A DNA stretch of 64,000 bases from Paralichthys olivaceus (GCF_024713975.1 NC_091114.1:3258001-3322000), one strand, 5' to 3'; positions 1 to 12,447 are shown, counted from the first letter of the stretch. The notes: generated by a model not told the origin, from the sequence alone. Numbers and translations are program-made.

Positions 1-180
1 GCGTCCAGAAGCACGCTCCTCCGCAGCCAGAATAGCGCGTTCAGATGCTGGAGGGACGAGGAGCTAGAGTTTCAAAAGGATCATAAAAACGACAAAACTC
101 AGGAGGAGAAGCCGCCGTCAGCTCACCACAGAGAGGGCGACGGAGATCAGTGCACGGCGGGCAGCGGCAAACCCACTAAA
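1..180 (+). other. 5' UTR/upstream of the C4orf54/PROB1-like gene
   Basis: GC-richer leader running straight into the ATG at 181. No TATA box is visible and the true transcription start may lie left of the window. Confidence 0.5.
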
Positions 181-2445
181 ATGTCACATTTGTTTGTGCC
201 AAGTATCCAACTGCTGTCCAGTGACGGGGAGGTCGGGCAGCAGCTGCAGAGCAGGAGCTATTCTCCATGTGACGACGACGGAGGCGTGAAACTGCGCTCT
301 GATAACACTTTATACGTCGCAGAGTCCAGGAGAGTCGCCACATCTAAATCTCCGGAGATTAAAATCAATTTGAGGAGCGTCAGGGACAACAAAGCGGAGC
401 CTTTCGGCGTCTCCAAGCTGCGCGCTCCTAATATAGGCTGTAACGCAGCCAGCCTCACCAGAGCAGATGACTTCAAATGCCAGGCGCTGGCTGCAGCTCT
501 GAAAGGTGAGTGTTCAGATAAAGTGCCGCATTTCATGGTCAGAGACATTAGGGACAATATAGGGAAACTGCAGACGCCAATTCACCAAGTGAGAGACGTG
601 CGTAAATTGGTTAAAAGCTCCTATCACTTTGTTTCTTTGGATAACAATGAGAATAAATCAGCGTCTGCTGACAACCACGCAGAGCAAAAGAAGCAAACGC
701 CATATCGAAATCCCAATTCTGTGTCCCCCATAGTGATAAAATGTCAGTCCGTGAATACAAACAACAACGAAAAACAATGTGGGGATATTGACTTGTCGAA
801 CCGGGAACCCTTGGACATTGACAGAGCGTCTCCAGAGGGCGCCAGAAGTGCTCCGCTGCAGTGGGCAGCAGGGAAAGCGGCCACAAATAATTCATCAGAG
901 GGAGGCATTGGTTTGAGAATTGAAAGCAAAATAGCTTCAAATAAACTGGAGAAAACATCTGATATGACAGATAAGAAACCTGAGTCCAAAATGGCAAATC
1001 AGATGGCTCTGGCCAAACTCCAGGCTGCTGTGAAGACCATGGAGCAGCTCTATGTGTACGAGAAAAATGAATGGAAAAGGAAGAATGAGCTGCAGCCCCT
1101 CACTGACAGCCACGTGCTCTCAATGTTAGCCAACGAGGAACATGGGGGACTTGAGGAGGACGGAGCAAGAGAGTCCAACATGTACCAGACAGTGAGACGA
1201 GACTCCTATCCCAACGTAGACAAGACACCACCAGCACTACCGGCGTCCCCTAGCGGTGAGAGCTTGCTGAGGCGGGAGGACAGAGACCCTCTCAAGGGAT
1301 TTCAGACATCCAGTGGCCGTGATGACAGGCTGTTTGCCAAGTCAGCGCAAACCACTGGCACCACAGGCAGCAAAAACAAGTTCAGCCTCAGCTCCAGCCT
1401 CAAAGCTTCCACAGCCGCTAAGGTGACTCAGTCAAACACAGCCGCTCAAACACCTTTCAGCACCAAAACCTTTGTCCCGAAGTCCCCCAAACTGCCCGTC
1501 TCATTAAAAACCAGCCAACAAAGGGCAAGCAGAAACGATGGAGCTGAAACAAAGGAGGTGGACCGATTTTCACAGGACAATGAGAACTACCTAACCATTC
1601 CGGTCAAGTCTCATGCCAGCAGCAGCAAAAAGCCCCCATATGCCGATAAAACGTCTGTTTATTCCTCCAATACTCAGTCACACTCAACCACTCCTCCGGG
1701 ATACTTTGGATCTGGTGCCAGGGGCCAAGAGGACCACAGCCAGACCCAAACACGCTCCAGCATCACGATGGAGACATGCTCACCAGAAGTACCCTCTGCT
1801 ACCATCTACCACTCCTTACCACTGGGCATGTCCTCCAATCAGCCACAGGTTTACTGCTTCTCCCCGGCGATCACCCCCGCTCCCACCATAGACCCCTTCC
1901 AGGCCACCCAGCGGAAGATGCTCCTGGATCCCACCACTGGAAACTACTACCTGGTGGACACTCCTGTGCAGCCGGCCACCAAGCGCCTCTTTGACCCAGA
2001 AACAGGCCAGTATGTGGATGTGCCCATGCCGCAGCCTCCCATGACCCCGGTGCCCATGCCGATCTCACCATTGGCACTCAGTCCAGGAGCGTACGGACAC
2101 ACTTACATGATCTACCCAGGCTTCATGCCCACACCCTCGGTGATCCCGGCCCGGACGCTGGTGCAGTCACAGATGTCGGTGCAGCCAGGAGTGGAGAGCG
2201 CAGAGAAAGCCATGTCCCAGCAGACTGAGGGGATGTACATGGAGAGCCCCTTCTACATGGCAACTGGGAAGTCGCCCCAGGCGGCCACTGGATCTCAACA
2301 GCAGGCCTCCACCAGCAGGCCGCCACAGGGCTTCTCCGGCGTCAAGCAGCCGGTCATCAGCATCACATCCCAACAGGGGCCCCGGATCATTGCCCCGCCC
2401 TCGTTTGATGGGACCACCATGAGCTTCGTGGTGGAGCACAGATAA
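181..2445 (+). CDS. C4orf54/PROB1-like proline-rich protein (DUF4585-type C-terminus)
   Basis: One uninterrupted 754-aa coding exon. The protein is mostly low-complexity, Ser/Pro/Lys-rich and probably disordered, with no signal peptide or membrane segment. Two blocks look conserved. One at about residues 275-320 is helical, beginning MANQMALAKLQAAVKTMEQL and continuing into a basic NEWKRK stretch and a DSHVLSML motif. The other, at about 570-660, has two tandem DP-T-G-Y repeats (LLDPTTGNYYLVD and LFDPETGQYVDVP) followed by a Pro/Tyr-rich stretch. From memory, the paired DPETG repeats are typical of the DUF4585 family, which includes C4orf54 and PROB1. The molecular function is not established. 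Human C4orf54 is much longer, so this may be a shorter paralogue or an incomplete model. The ATG at 181 has A at -3. Family level is fairly sure; the exact orthologue is not. Confidence 0.7.
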   Translation: MSHLFVPSIQLLSSDGEVGQQLQSRSYSPCDDDGGVKLRSDNTLYVAESRRVATSKSPEIKINLRSVRDNKAEPFGVSKLRAPNIGCNAASLTRADDFKCQALAAALKGECSDKVPHFMVRDIRDNIGKLQTPIHQVRDVRKLVKSSYHFVSLDNNENKSASADNHAEQKKQTPYRNPNSVSPIVIKCQSVNTNNNEKQCGDIDLSNREPLDIDRASPEGARSAPLQWAAGKAATNNSSEGGIGLRIESKIASNKLEKTSDMTDKKPESKMANQMALAKLQAAVKTMEQLYVYEKNEWKRKNELQPLTDSHVLSMLANEEHGGLEEDGARESNMYQTVRRDSYPNVDKTPPALPASPSGESLLRREDRDPLKGFQTSSGRDDRLFAKSAQTTGTTGSKNKFSLSSSLKASTAAKVTQSNTAAQTPFSTKTFVPKSPKLPVSLKTSQQRASRNDGAETKEVDRFSQDNENYLTIPVKSHASSSKKPPYADKTSVYSSNTQSHSTTPPGYFGSGARGQEDHSQTQTRSSITMETCSPEVPSATIYHSLPLGMSSNQPQVYCFSPAITPAPTIDPFQATQRKMLLDPTTGNYYLVDTPVQPATKRLFDPETGQYVDVPMPQPPMTPVPMPISPLALSPGAYGHTYMIYPGFMPTPSVIPARTLVQSQMSVQPGVESAEKAMSQQTEGMYMESPFYMATGKSPQAATGSQQQASTSRPPQGFSGVKQPVISITSQQGPRIIAPPSFDGTTMSFVVEHR

Positions 2446-2466
2446 ACAGCAGCCCGCCTGGACAGG
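2446..2466 (+). promoter_or_regulatory. probable 3' UTR splice donor (GACAG|GTGAGT) of the C4orf54/PROB1-like gene
   Basis: A near-consensus donor, CAG|GTGAGT, lies at 2465/2466, 20 bases past the stop codon, so the transcript probably has a 3' UTR intron. Possible acceptors are a pyrimidine tract ending TTCCTGCAG at 8579 and one ending TTTTTTCACAG near 10259. Neither is proven. Confidence 0.45.
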
Positions 2467-3129
2467 TGAGTGGATCTGAATGTTCATCATGTTGATGTAG
2501 AATGAGTCAGACTGGTGTTGGACTGACTTTATAATTTACTATTACTATAAAACTCGATTCAATTTTTAAATCTACCATCTATTAAAATCACATATTAGAT
2601 ATAGATATATAAGTATAGATTACTTACAATGAAATCATGAGAGGAAACTCTCAGGACCCCATAGGACTTTTTAAACCAAGGATTGTCGTAAATGGAGGTC
2701 ATTCACCTTTTGTCCCGAGTCTTTACATCCTTTACCCTCTTGCTTAAAATAGTTCTACTTGTTCATAGCACATAGACCCCACAGTGCTAACTAAATGAAT
2801 AATGCATATCACATTAAGAGCCACTTACAATATTTATAATAAGAACTACATTTTTTAAAATAAATCCTACCAGATCCCTTTTATTTATTTAACTTTAAAC
2901 GCCTTTGCTGTCCCTTGGATTGGGCTTAATTTCCTTGCCATCGTCATTTTGACGTGTGGCAAATATGGAAAAAACAACTTAAAATGAAAAACTTTTCAAA
3001 TTAAAACTGCAGCAATGTAATTAAAAAAAAATTCTAGCGACAAACTGACAAGCTGGATGAATTAACAACATACAAAAAAGTGATCTGAGTTTTTATTTTG
3101 TTCTTAAGGATATGTATTCGCCCGGTCTG

Positions 3130-3400
3130 CTGATATTCTTGTTTGTGTTGTTGTTTGTAAGCAGGATTACGCATTAACTACTGAATGGATTTCCACAAAA
3201 CTGAGTGGAGTGATGTGGGATGAGACATGTAGACCCCCATTCAATTTTGGAGCAGATCCGGGAATGTTTTTTATCAGAATAATTCATATCAGACAAAGTT
3301 TGATGTCTGATCTCTATCTAACCCTGATTTGGTGCAGCTTGATTGAATTCAAGGGGACTGTTGGGCCTTGGTGGAGGTATGTGCTCTTCTTAGTAGCATT
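3130..3400 (+). repeat. dispersed repeat, 'AGCAGGATTAC' family, copy 1
   Basis: Shares an ordered series of segments with 4265-4475: a GTTTGTTTATTAGCAGGATTAC-like opening, ACTACTGAA..GATTTCC, a GTGGAG..GATG run, then a GGTGCAG..GAT segment. From memory this wording is common in teleost genomes. The transposon class is not assigned. Confidence 0.5.
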
Positions 3401-4264
3401 TTAATTGTATATGTTATGTCTGTATCAATTTATATATTTCATTTTTAACTATTTGTTTACATCCCACTCTGCACTCTATATTTTAAAATTTTTACATCTT
3501 GCCTTAGCCATAGTCAAATGAACAGTTTTCTAGTATCATATTGTTTGGATGACTACATACATATGAAACAATAATGTACTAGGATTTGTCATACATAAAA
3601 AAAGGACAATATATGATTCCAAAGGTTGCAACTGAGCAGCCTTAACCAGTTTATGAATTTTGATATCACAGCAGGGATACAGAGGATTACATTGATATAC
3701 GACGCTTCATGGGCTAGGTGTTGTGTGTGTGTGTGTACCATGGTGGACATGGTAAAAGGTCAGGCCGTGGCAGGTGTTTGTTATGTGTGTACACCAAGAG
3801 CCTCAGCTGCTGCTGGACATCGAGAGGCTGCCTGGCAGGTCAGAGTCTCAGCAGGGTCAGCCGGCTTTTTATAGGACCAGTCGTTTAAAGACAGAAAGAT
3901 GGAGAGGGCAGCTTCACAGGGCCTCTGATCAGCAATTATATAAACACGGCATGCAACATGGGAGCAGATAGCCTCAGCTGCACTGTGGCCGAGCATTTGG
4001 AGTTCCCCTACTCATCGGAGAATAAGACCCACATACTGGAGGGCTCAGCTGTGTTTATAAAGTAAACAGATCTGGAGTCTGATGGTTGGAGAGATGAGAA
4101 GGTTACTGGTTTAAATCCTCCTGACTGGGGCCAGAAATGTATATATGGGAAAAGTCAACAGAGGAGAGTCATCATGTGGCCTATAATATACCTCTTTTAT
4201 CAGTAGAAGACCCCTAAAAGAGCTGATTGAGATAATATTTCATGCCAAGTTTTACCAATTTGAG

Positions 4265-4475
4265 GTTTTTGTTACCTCTGTCAAGGAGGTGATGTGTTTG
4301 TCTGCGTTTGTTTATTAGCAGGATTACACAAAAAGTACTGAAACGATTTCCCTGTCATTTTGTGGAGGGATGGGTCATAACCCAAAGAGGAATCCATAAG
4401 ATATTGGTTATAAGCAGGTGCAGTTTGGTGCAGATATGGATCAAATGAATTTAAATGTAGCTTCATAAGGAGACT
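4265..4475 (+). repeat. dispersed repeat, 'AGCAGGATTAC' family, copy 2
   Basis: Second diverged copy of the repeat at 3130-3400, with the same block order. Divergence between the two copies suggests an old insertion. Confidence 0.5.
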
Positions 4476-5444
4476 ATTTATTTTACAGTTCCGTGTTTGT
4501 TTTTTTATAGCACTTGTCGCCATATGTCTGTCAGGAACAACTTGTCAAGAGTTTTGTTTGTGACTGAAATCTGTCAGACGGATGAGATAATTATGACTGC
4601 CCAGTTTAATTCAGGAAAGCAAACCATAAACAGAATGAACCCATGTAACCCAGCACTCATGCATGACTTTTCAGAACAATTGAGTTACCACTTTAATGGT
4701 GCTTAATATCTGAATATTAAAGGATTGTAGCGATCGAGACTTGTATTATTAGATTTTAAATCATGGCATTTTAGAATTAAAGTTTGATTCATGTAATAGC
4801 GTCGTCCATACCGGGCATGTTTGATTTTTTTAATAAGAAATATGTGGTGCAGATTATGAAACACAGACAGGGCAGGTGAGCAGCAGGTGGAATACAACAC
4901 ACCCACGGTTGGTACAGTGACAGAGGAGTGTCAAGACAAGTGTCTACACGTTATCTGACTGCCTGGACTTTAACCAGGAATTTGTTGATTGTATTTGTCT
5001 GTCGGAGAAGACAGGAGTCTGAACGTCAGCTGTGGCAATAAGGAATATCTGGAACACTGGAGATGCTGGACTGATTCCACTTTAAAACTTAACTGTTTGT
5101 TAGTCCTCGTGTTTTCAGCTTTTTGAGACAGGTCCTCGTTTTTATGCTGAGTCATTGCTATCTAGCCCATGATCTCATACAGGAAATGCCCTGACAGGAC
5201 TCCTCCCATTCATAAGCTGTACGGAAACACAGTTTGTGACTGTTTTTCTCTGAGGTGAGAGGCCCAGGAAAGGATTTAAGGATTCAGACCCAGCACTTTC
5301 TCTAAGAGGGAACAGATTCAGTAAGAAGAGCTGGGGACACTGCGTGGGATACTGACATATTGCTGTTTCGGTGCAGTGCTGACTGGCTTGACTGAGGTGT
5401 GATTTAATGTGAAAGTAACTACGACTTTGCCTCTGAGACAGAAC

Positions 5445-6851
5445 ATGGCCCTGCGATCAGCAGCTGACTTTTCCTGTCCCATCTGTTTTGAGATTTTCAA
5501 AAACCCTGTTGTGCTCTCGTGCAGTCACAGCTTCTGCAAAGACTGTTTGCAGATCTGGTGGACGGACATAGTGATTCTCCAATGTCCAGTTTGCAAAAGA
5601 AGATCTTCAAAGAGTGAGCCGCCATCTAACCTGGCGTTGAAAAACCTGTGTGAAGCCTTGTTACAGGACCTTTCTCTGGAAGAGAGCACCTCTGCTGGGA
5701 CTGAGGCTCTCTGCAACCTGCACTCCGAGAAACTAAAGCTCTTCTGTTTGGACCATCAGCAGCCCGTGTGTGTCGTCTGTCGTGACTCAAGAACACACAC
5801 CAATCACAGTTTCAGACCAACCGATGAAGCTGCACAGGATAACAGGGAACAGCTCATGACATCCTTGAAGCCCTTACAGGACAAACTGGAGCGCTTGAGT
5901 CAAGTTAAAGTTAACTGGGATCTAACCGTGGAGGAAATTAAGGCCCAGGGCCGACAAACAGAGAAGAGGATCAAAGATGTGTTTAAGAAGCTTCGGGATT
6001 TTTTACAAAAAGAAGAAGAAGACAGGATGACGGCACTGAGGAAGGAGGAGGAGCAGAAGAGTCAAGTGATCGAGCAGAGGATTGAGGCTCTGAGCAGAGA
6101 GATAGCAGCTCTTTCAGAAACTATCAGATCCACAGAGAAGGAACTGAAAAAGTCAGACGTCTCATTCCTGCAGCACTACAATGCCACAGTGGAAAGAATC
6201 AAGCAGCGCCATCTGCCGGAAGATCCAAAGCTGGCCTCTGGAGTTTTGATAGACATGCCAAAACATGTGGGCAACCTCACCTATAGCATATGGAACAAGA
6301 TGAAGGACATGGTCTCTTACACTCCTGTGATTCTGGACCCAAACACAGCTCAGATAAACCTTTTCCTAAGTGAAGATCTGAGAAGTGTAGGATGTATAGA
6401 GAGGGAGAGTCGGCTTCCGAAAAACCCAGAGAGGTTTGATAGTTACACCACAGTCCTGGGATCTGAGGGCTTTCACTCGGGGACTCACAGCTGGGATGTT
6501 CAAGTTACAAATGATGCCAACTGGGCAGTGGGTGTGATAGAGGAGTCTGTCGAGAGGCAGGGAGATATTCCGACTGGTTACTGGGAAATATGGTTCCAGA
6601 ATGGCAAGCACAAAGCGTACTCTTCACCACACATTGACCGAACACTCTCAGTGAAGAACCCGATTCAGAGGATCAGGGTGCATCTGGACTGGGACAGAGG
6701 AAAGCTGTCATTCTTTGACCTGGATACAAACACAAACCTTTTCACCTTCTCACGGACATTCACCAAGACGCTGGTTCCCTTCATTAACACCACTTCAGTA
6801 TTTCCAGTGAGGGTACTACCAATGAGACTCAGTGTACAGTTTGAGACGTAG
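5445..6851 (+). CDS. TRIM-family E3 ubiquitin ligase, class IV (RING, B-box 2, coiled coil, PRY-SPRY)
   Basis: Single-exon 468-aa protein. A RING finger (about residues 9-50) starts CPICFEIF, has the C-x-H-x2-C core CSHSFC and ends CPVCKRR, so all eight zinc ligands can be placed. A B-box 2 (about 85-125) follows with C-x2-H, C-x2-C and a terminal H-x-x-NH pattern. A Glu/Lys-rich coiled coil covers about 130-260. The C-terminal PRY-SPRY (about 285-468) contains LDPNTA, RFDSYTTVLG, HSWDVQV, NWAVGV, GYWEIW and the LSFFDLD signature. TRIM proteins of this layout transfer ubiquitin and use SPRY for target choice, often in innate immunity. B-box and coiled coil most resemble TRIM35/NF7/A33-type fish proteins, but orthology cannot be set here. 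I chose the ATG at 5445 (AACATGG, good Kozak context) directly before the RING; the frame is open for 36 more bases upstream without an ATG. No break is seen. Confidence 0.9.
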   Translation: MALRSAADFSCPICFEIFKNPVVLSCSHSFCKDCLQIWWTDIVILQCPVCKRRSSKSEPPSNLALKNLCEALLQDLSLEESTSAGTEALCNLHSEKLKLFCLDHQQPVCVVCRDSRTHTNHSFRPTDEAAQDNREQLMTSLKPLQDKLERLSQVKVNWDLTVEEIKAQGRQTEKRIKDVFKKLRDFLQKEEEDRMTALRKEEEQKSQVIEQRIEALSREIAALSETIRSTEKELKKSDVSFLQHYNATVERIKQRHLPEDPKLASGVLIDMPKHVGNLTYSIWNKMKDMVSYTPVILDPNTAQINLFLSEDLRSVGCIERESRLPKNPERFDSYTTVLGSEGFHSGTHSWDVQVTNDANWAVGVIEESVERQGDIPTGYWEIWFQNGKHKAYSSPHIDRTLSVKNPIQRIRVHLDWDRGKLSFFDLDTNTNLFTFSRTFTKTLVPFINTTSVFPVRVLPMRLSVQFET

Positions 6852-9800
6852 ACAGTTATACCAGTGGTATTTATGAAGACAATCTCTTCTCTTTTTTTAA
6901 GTAAGTAATCCCCTTATTCCCAATGTTTCTAATACCAGATATCTGCATGTGATCTCGCCGTCATGTTCCTTTTTTCGAAGAAAGAATGTTTTTGTGGTGA
7001 GAGAGTCACTTAACTGGTTTTACTAAAGGCAGACTTGTTGTCCATCAAATCAGCCTGTGAGTATGGAGGCATATTAGTGGTAAAACGATATATGGACAGG
7101 GATCAATCTGCAAGATGAAAATGTGAGATTTGATGATTTTGATATGATTGAATCCCCATCAAGTCCTGTTCAATACGTGTTCACTAGAAGGTTTGGTCAG
7201 TTTGTTATAGAAATGCAATCCTGATGATATTGAATTAAAATTAATTAAAAAGACAAAATGCAAATTGTAATTCACAAATTACTCCGTTTGTAATGTTGCC
7301 AGTTAAATTAATGGTCTGCATTTAAATAATATGTATTTATATTAATATCAATTGTGATTATGACTAATAACAATGTCTTAAAAAATGTAATTTAATACCA
7401 ACTGGACTTTTGATTTCAAGATTCAGCTCGCAAATCATGTTTCGGAATTCCTGTTCGATCTCAGAGCCCTTTTGATTCTCAAATTTTAGTTTGGATGAAG
7501 CTTCAGCTTTGTGTTGTCATTAATAAACTTCCATACTAAGCTTATGTGGTTAAGTTGATGTGAACAAACAGTAGGCTGCTTCAGACATGCACTGAACAGA
7601 CAGATGCAAAAATGAAAAGAACTAAAGGAAAACAAATATCTCCAGGGGATAAAGACGTGCCACACACGTAGAAGACACTGGCAAAGATGTCAAGAGAGTT
7701 TATGGTCACTTTATCGCTGCAGCTGAGTTAATATGTCACTTCCTGTCTCTGTCTGCTGCACCCGGCTGCTCCACCTCTCGTTTGAATAACGCAAAGGATT
7801 TGCTGGTGTCCTCCGGGTTTTACCTAGAGGTCATGTCTAAAAAAGGCTTACATTGTTTCATCAGAGATCTCCTTCTGTGGTATATCTATCACGAGATTGT
7901 TTTCACCAGGGGCCTTGGAGCTGTGCAGTGTTTCAATTGAAAGTAACATAGTAGTGGATGAGATGTCCTGCAGGTTCCTGGCTGTAATCACTGGCATACA
8001 TTATGGTGTCTGTCTAGAAAACAAAAGTGGAAAGTTGGAATGTTGCACATTTCAATAAATGGGAAAAAAAGACTAATCACGTGAAAAGCAATGTATACTT
8101 ACTTTGTGGGGAGTTGCTTGCAGTGCCAAAAAACACAAGTCTTGGGTGAATGTGATGTTCTTCAGGGGAGTTGGGACTCCAACAAGCAGCTTTCAGACGA
8201 CCACATTCTGACAGAGACGGCATGCAGATCGCTAAGAGGCTGAAACCTCAATCAGAAGAAAAATTAGTGAAATCAAATAAATTGTTTCAGTGTCAGTTTG
8301 TCTCAAAGAACCATCACAGAGCTAACTAATGATCTGATTTACATTAGCAAGTTGCTGTGGCTAAAACCGGCTGTGAGTAGCATCATCATCATCATCATCA
8401 TCATCCTCACCAGCATCAGACATCTTGTTAAAGAGAAGCAGTTGTAGAGAAGTTCCTGTGATTCCATAATACTGGGCACAAATCTAACATTTCCCAATGT
8501 GAATGAAAATACCTGTTGTAGGCTGTTCATGCTGTGTTCACAAGAATTAAGTCTGTTTTGTTTTGTTGGTTTCCTGCAGAACTGAACTCTGGGTGGATGC
8601 TGGACTGCTCAGGGATTCGGGCTCTTCACTGTGGTGCACCCTGTATTCTTTTTCAGCTGGAGGTGATGGTGTCGCCGGTTTATGACCTTTGTATTAAAGG
8701 ACATCGTGCTTCACTGACTCTCATTTGTACAAGATGTGTTTAAGTTCTGTGTTTAAGTTCTGTGTTCCTTGCTTTGTTTTATCTCCTCAAATCTGAAGGA
8801 CTTTATACTCAGGCCCAAGTTGCACTGTCTCTGCTTGCACGTAATCGCTCACTCCCAAAACTAATCAGGGTTTAATTCTGATAAATGTTTTTTACGTCAG
8901 GTTGTGTATATGATGTTTGTCTTGTATTTTAGAGTAAGTCTAACTGTGTAAGATCTGGATTTCATTTTTTTTGCCACATTATAGCAATTAACTATGAACT
9001 ATCTGTTATATATATACAGATATCTCATTGTTAGTGATGCCTTCACGAGCATAATGTGGCTAATGCAATCTGTGTGTTGAACCTGTACAATGGTAAACAT
9101 ACAACAGATCTCTCACCATGCTCCCGTCTCATGATGTGTAATATGACAACTTTTATGTTTTCATTCAGTGACCACATGTGTGAAGATTAAGTCTGCTCAT
9201 TTTCCCGGGCACACAAAAATAAAATCCCTCCCTCTGTTTTCACTGGGATGTAAAGAATACGATTGTGCAGCTGCAGCATTCTCTCCACCAGGCAGGGCAA
9301 AGAGAGATAAACAGTAACTGTGTGATTTGCCAATTTTCAATTCGCCCCATTCAACACGTGCTTCCATGTGTGTCACTGTTTCTACGTGACGATATTGAAA
9401 CAGAGTTATTTGATACTAAGTTGTTTATTTGTACGTAATAGTTCTCAGACTATGGACCTGCTGGACAGTCCATGTTTTTTTTTTTCACTCTGAGACAATA
9501 TGTCATTATGTTAGAATTGTGTCCATCACCATCATGCTTTCATTTTGGTTGCTGTATTTGACAAAAGAGACTCGTGAAACGATCATGTGTCTTATTAAGA
9601 GGTGTTTTGTGTCAACAGATCCTGTTTTGTTGTATTTGATGAGGCACACACATTAATACGTTTTTTTTGTTTTGTCTCTGCTGCTGAAATATTCTGGTTT
9701 ACAAGTTGATTGTGGACATCTTGATTAACTTCCCTATTTTGGCTTCATTTTTTCGAACACTGGGCTGGAGGCCGATATGTCACCATCCAGACAAATCAAA

Positions 9801-10850
9801 CCTAAACTAGCTGCATGGCTACATGCCACTAGAAGTAATTTGGAATTCGTGCTTTTGTAATTTGGGGGAATGGACCTTTTGAAAAAATGAAAAAACTGCA
9901 GAATCAAATTGTCTGATTTTGCCAAAAACTCTATTGAGTGGTCATATTAAATCCTATTCCCCAGATTTTATAAATTTGATATCATGCAAGTGTCCTGATA
10001 TTATAAACTAAGCTGTATAATCTACTTCCCCAGATATTTTGCAATTATAGCTTGCTGATTAACTCACTGTTCTTGCTGACAGGTTGTTCAATCATTCAAT
10101 CATAAAATGGTCAATCTTTCCATTTATTTGTTTTCTGCCTGTTGCAGCACTTTTCTTGTGATATTTCAGCAGTTTTTGAACAAGCATGATTATTTACACT
10201 TTTACTTCAGTAATAGTGAAAGTAAAAGTGTTTATAAGTGTCAATACTTTTTTTCACAGGTCTCATGGAGAACCTGATGCCATGAAGCATCCCTGAATGA
10301 TTCTGGGACTTAAAGTGGTTCAGAGTCTTGTGCGGAGTCGGGGTCACTGGACCACTCTGCTGCTTTGAAACTATAACATGAACCTTGTGGAAAGACGGTA
10401 CATTTAATCCGGGTAATGTGAAGTAGGTTTGTCATGGAGAGAAGAGCTCAGGATGTTGAAGATTCTTGGAAGGAAGTGGTGAGCACACGTGAAGTGAAGG
10501 GGTCGAGAAAAAGAAATGGTGTCTTGTCCAAAATGACAATAATTACTTTATTTGATCGTTTTTTTCCACTTTGATGTGTTTTGCAAATGTACAGTGTTTG
10601 TTCGAAAGTGTGTCACAAATAAGGAATGCAATATTCGATGCTGTTTGTGCGTCTTTGAAAATGAATAAACATGAGACCTTTTTGCAAACCTGTCTGTTAT
10701 CACTAGCTGACTGATGAGATGGAGTTCGGGTAAGAGGGATAAGGACATGGTTAGCCTACCTGAGCATAAAGACTGCAAACAGTGGGACAGCTAACCTGAC
10801 TCTATCCAAAGATAAGACCAACAATACTACTAAAACACAGTGCGTTTCTT
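6852..10850. other. non-coding interval downstream of TRIM
   Basis: AT-rich. I find no open frame with recognisable homology on either strand. It holds a short ATC-repeat run at about 8382-8405, and a possible untranslated exon at 8580-8700 preceded by TTTCCTGCAG and containing an ATTAAA signal near 8692. That exon could be the 3' UTR exon of the C4orf54/PROB1-like gene or chance. Confidence 0.4.
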
Positions 10851-10854
10851 TGTT

Positions 10855-11115
10855 GTGACTCACCGATTGGTGTTTCAATCCCAGTCTCCTCCAGTCTGCT
10901 TGCCGAAATGTCCTTGAGTAAGATACTCAACCCAAAATTGCCCCAGACGGCTGTGCTGACAGTGTGTGACTGATGTGTAACAGAGAAAGTGCTGCACATA
11001 GATGCACTGTATGTGTGTGTGAATGGGTGAAAGGTAAAAACTGTATTGTAAAGTGCTTTGAGGGGTCATCAAGAGTAGAATAGTCCATAAAAATACAGAG
11101 CATTTGCCATTTGTT
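10855..11115 (+). repeat. dispersed teleost-type short repeat (SINE or MITE-like)
   Basis: Reads TCAATCCCAGTCTCCTCCAG, then GCCGAAATGTCCTTGAGTAA, CAACCCAAAATTGC, GTGTGAATGGGTGAA and GTAAAGTGCTTTGAG. From memory this block order marks a short repeat that is very common in fish genomes. It resembles a tRNA-derived element, but I see no clean A and B boxes or target duplication. Confidence 0.5.
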
Positions 11116-12250
11116 GAACTCATTTAGGCTGAATTACCTGCTGGACATGTTGAACTTTTCTTTTAAAACCACAGAACTGGACAAATTGTGTTGGATATGT
11201 TCAAAAGCTCAAAAATAGACCTCCTGATATCTCTCCAGCCCGTGAATAACACAAAGAGACAAAATGGGTTTGCATCTTTCGGAGGCTTCATTTGAAAACC
11301 GTGTGGTGCGAATAGACGTTCCCATTTTGAAGACTCCTTCAAATATGTCCCTCAATCCACAAGAAACAAAGGCTCCAACAAGTGGATCCCTCCTGGCCCA
11401 ACCTATCCCAGAATTCATTGTGCCTCAGTGGCGAACTGTTTTTCGAAGAGGTAATGGTGCCAGCAAGCGATGAATATCATGCTTCAACTCAACCAAACAG
11501 CTAGAGGTGCACATAGAAAAGAAAAGGGAGCGTTTAAACTTTCTGTTTGTGTCCAACTTCAGTTCTGTTGCTAGGCGACAGAAATAAGGGCAGGACAAGA
11601 TGGTGATGCAGATCACAAAAAGCCTCTGTGGACCAGACTTTCTAATTTAGGTTCGGCAGCCTAGTAGACTCACAAAGTAGCTCCTCAGTTGAAACAGTCA
11701 CAGGTTGCCAGGTTGGGTACCATTCCGTCAGAAAACAACCTTAACATAAATTAGTCTTATTGCAACAAGGTAGAGGTGCTTGTTGGATGGACACAACAAG
11801 TAGATCCAGCATGTAACTCACCTAAAACCATTTTTATTTAGTTTTAGAGGAATGGCATGTGCATTTTTAAACTTGGAGTGAATGTGTATCGGTTTCCAGT
11901 CTCGCTCTGCTAAGCTAGGTGTACCTAACATACATTCATGGGATTTGATATTGCCCTAAAAATCTCCCTCAGGAAGAAAGAAATTCCGTGAATGAAATAA
12001 ATGAGAAGAAGAAATGAATTATCTGGTGTAGAACTGCGAAACTCGCTGGCATGTTTGCGTGGCTGAAAACTGGCTTAGCACTGTTGATGGAGGAATGTGA
12101 GCGTTGTGAGCAGTCAGTGTCAAAGGCTGCTACAGAAAGTGGGCTAGCAGGGGATGGAGATACAGCAGGATCATGTTGCAGAGCTGTAACTGTACACACA
12201 GGCATTTAAACCCATGTTTGTCTGAAACGCATTCCATAACAACCAGAACT

Positions 12251-12252
<2 letters not shown>
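11116..12252. other. non-coding interval
   Basis: No supported gene. Short open frames occur on both strands without recognisable domains or codon bias. Confidence 0.4.

Positions 12253-12319
<67 letters not shown>
12253..12319. repeat. (CA)n microsatellite, about 33 units
   Basis: Uninterrupted CA dinucleotide tract of about 66 bp. Confidence 0.98.
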
Positions 12320-12321
<2 letters not shown>

Positions 12322-12447
12322 TCATCTGAGCTGTAGATCTAAATCCTCAGTCATCATTGTGAAACCCTGGAACCTTCTTATGCCCCAAATGACCAGTTAC
12401 TAAAATATGATGAGACGTAATAAACATTGAATTTCTCAAAGTTCAAT

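Larger units (their letters stand above)
2467..5444. other. non-coding interval between the C4orf54/PROB1-like and TRIM genes
   Basis: AT-rich sequence with no convincing exon. It contains two related dispersed-repeat fragments (listed separately) and a short (GT)n run at about 3720-3735. The last few hundred bases probably include the TRIM promoter and 5' UTR, but no clear TATA box stands out. Confidence 0.5.

Noticed and set aside
12130-12403. HTHTHT or CVCVCV open frames
   Set aside because: Translations of the (CA)n microsatellite.
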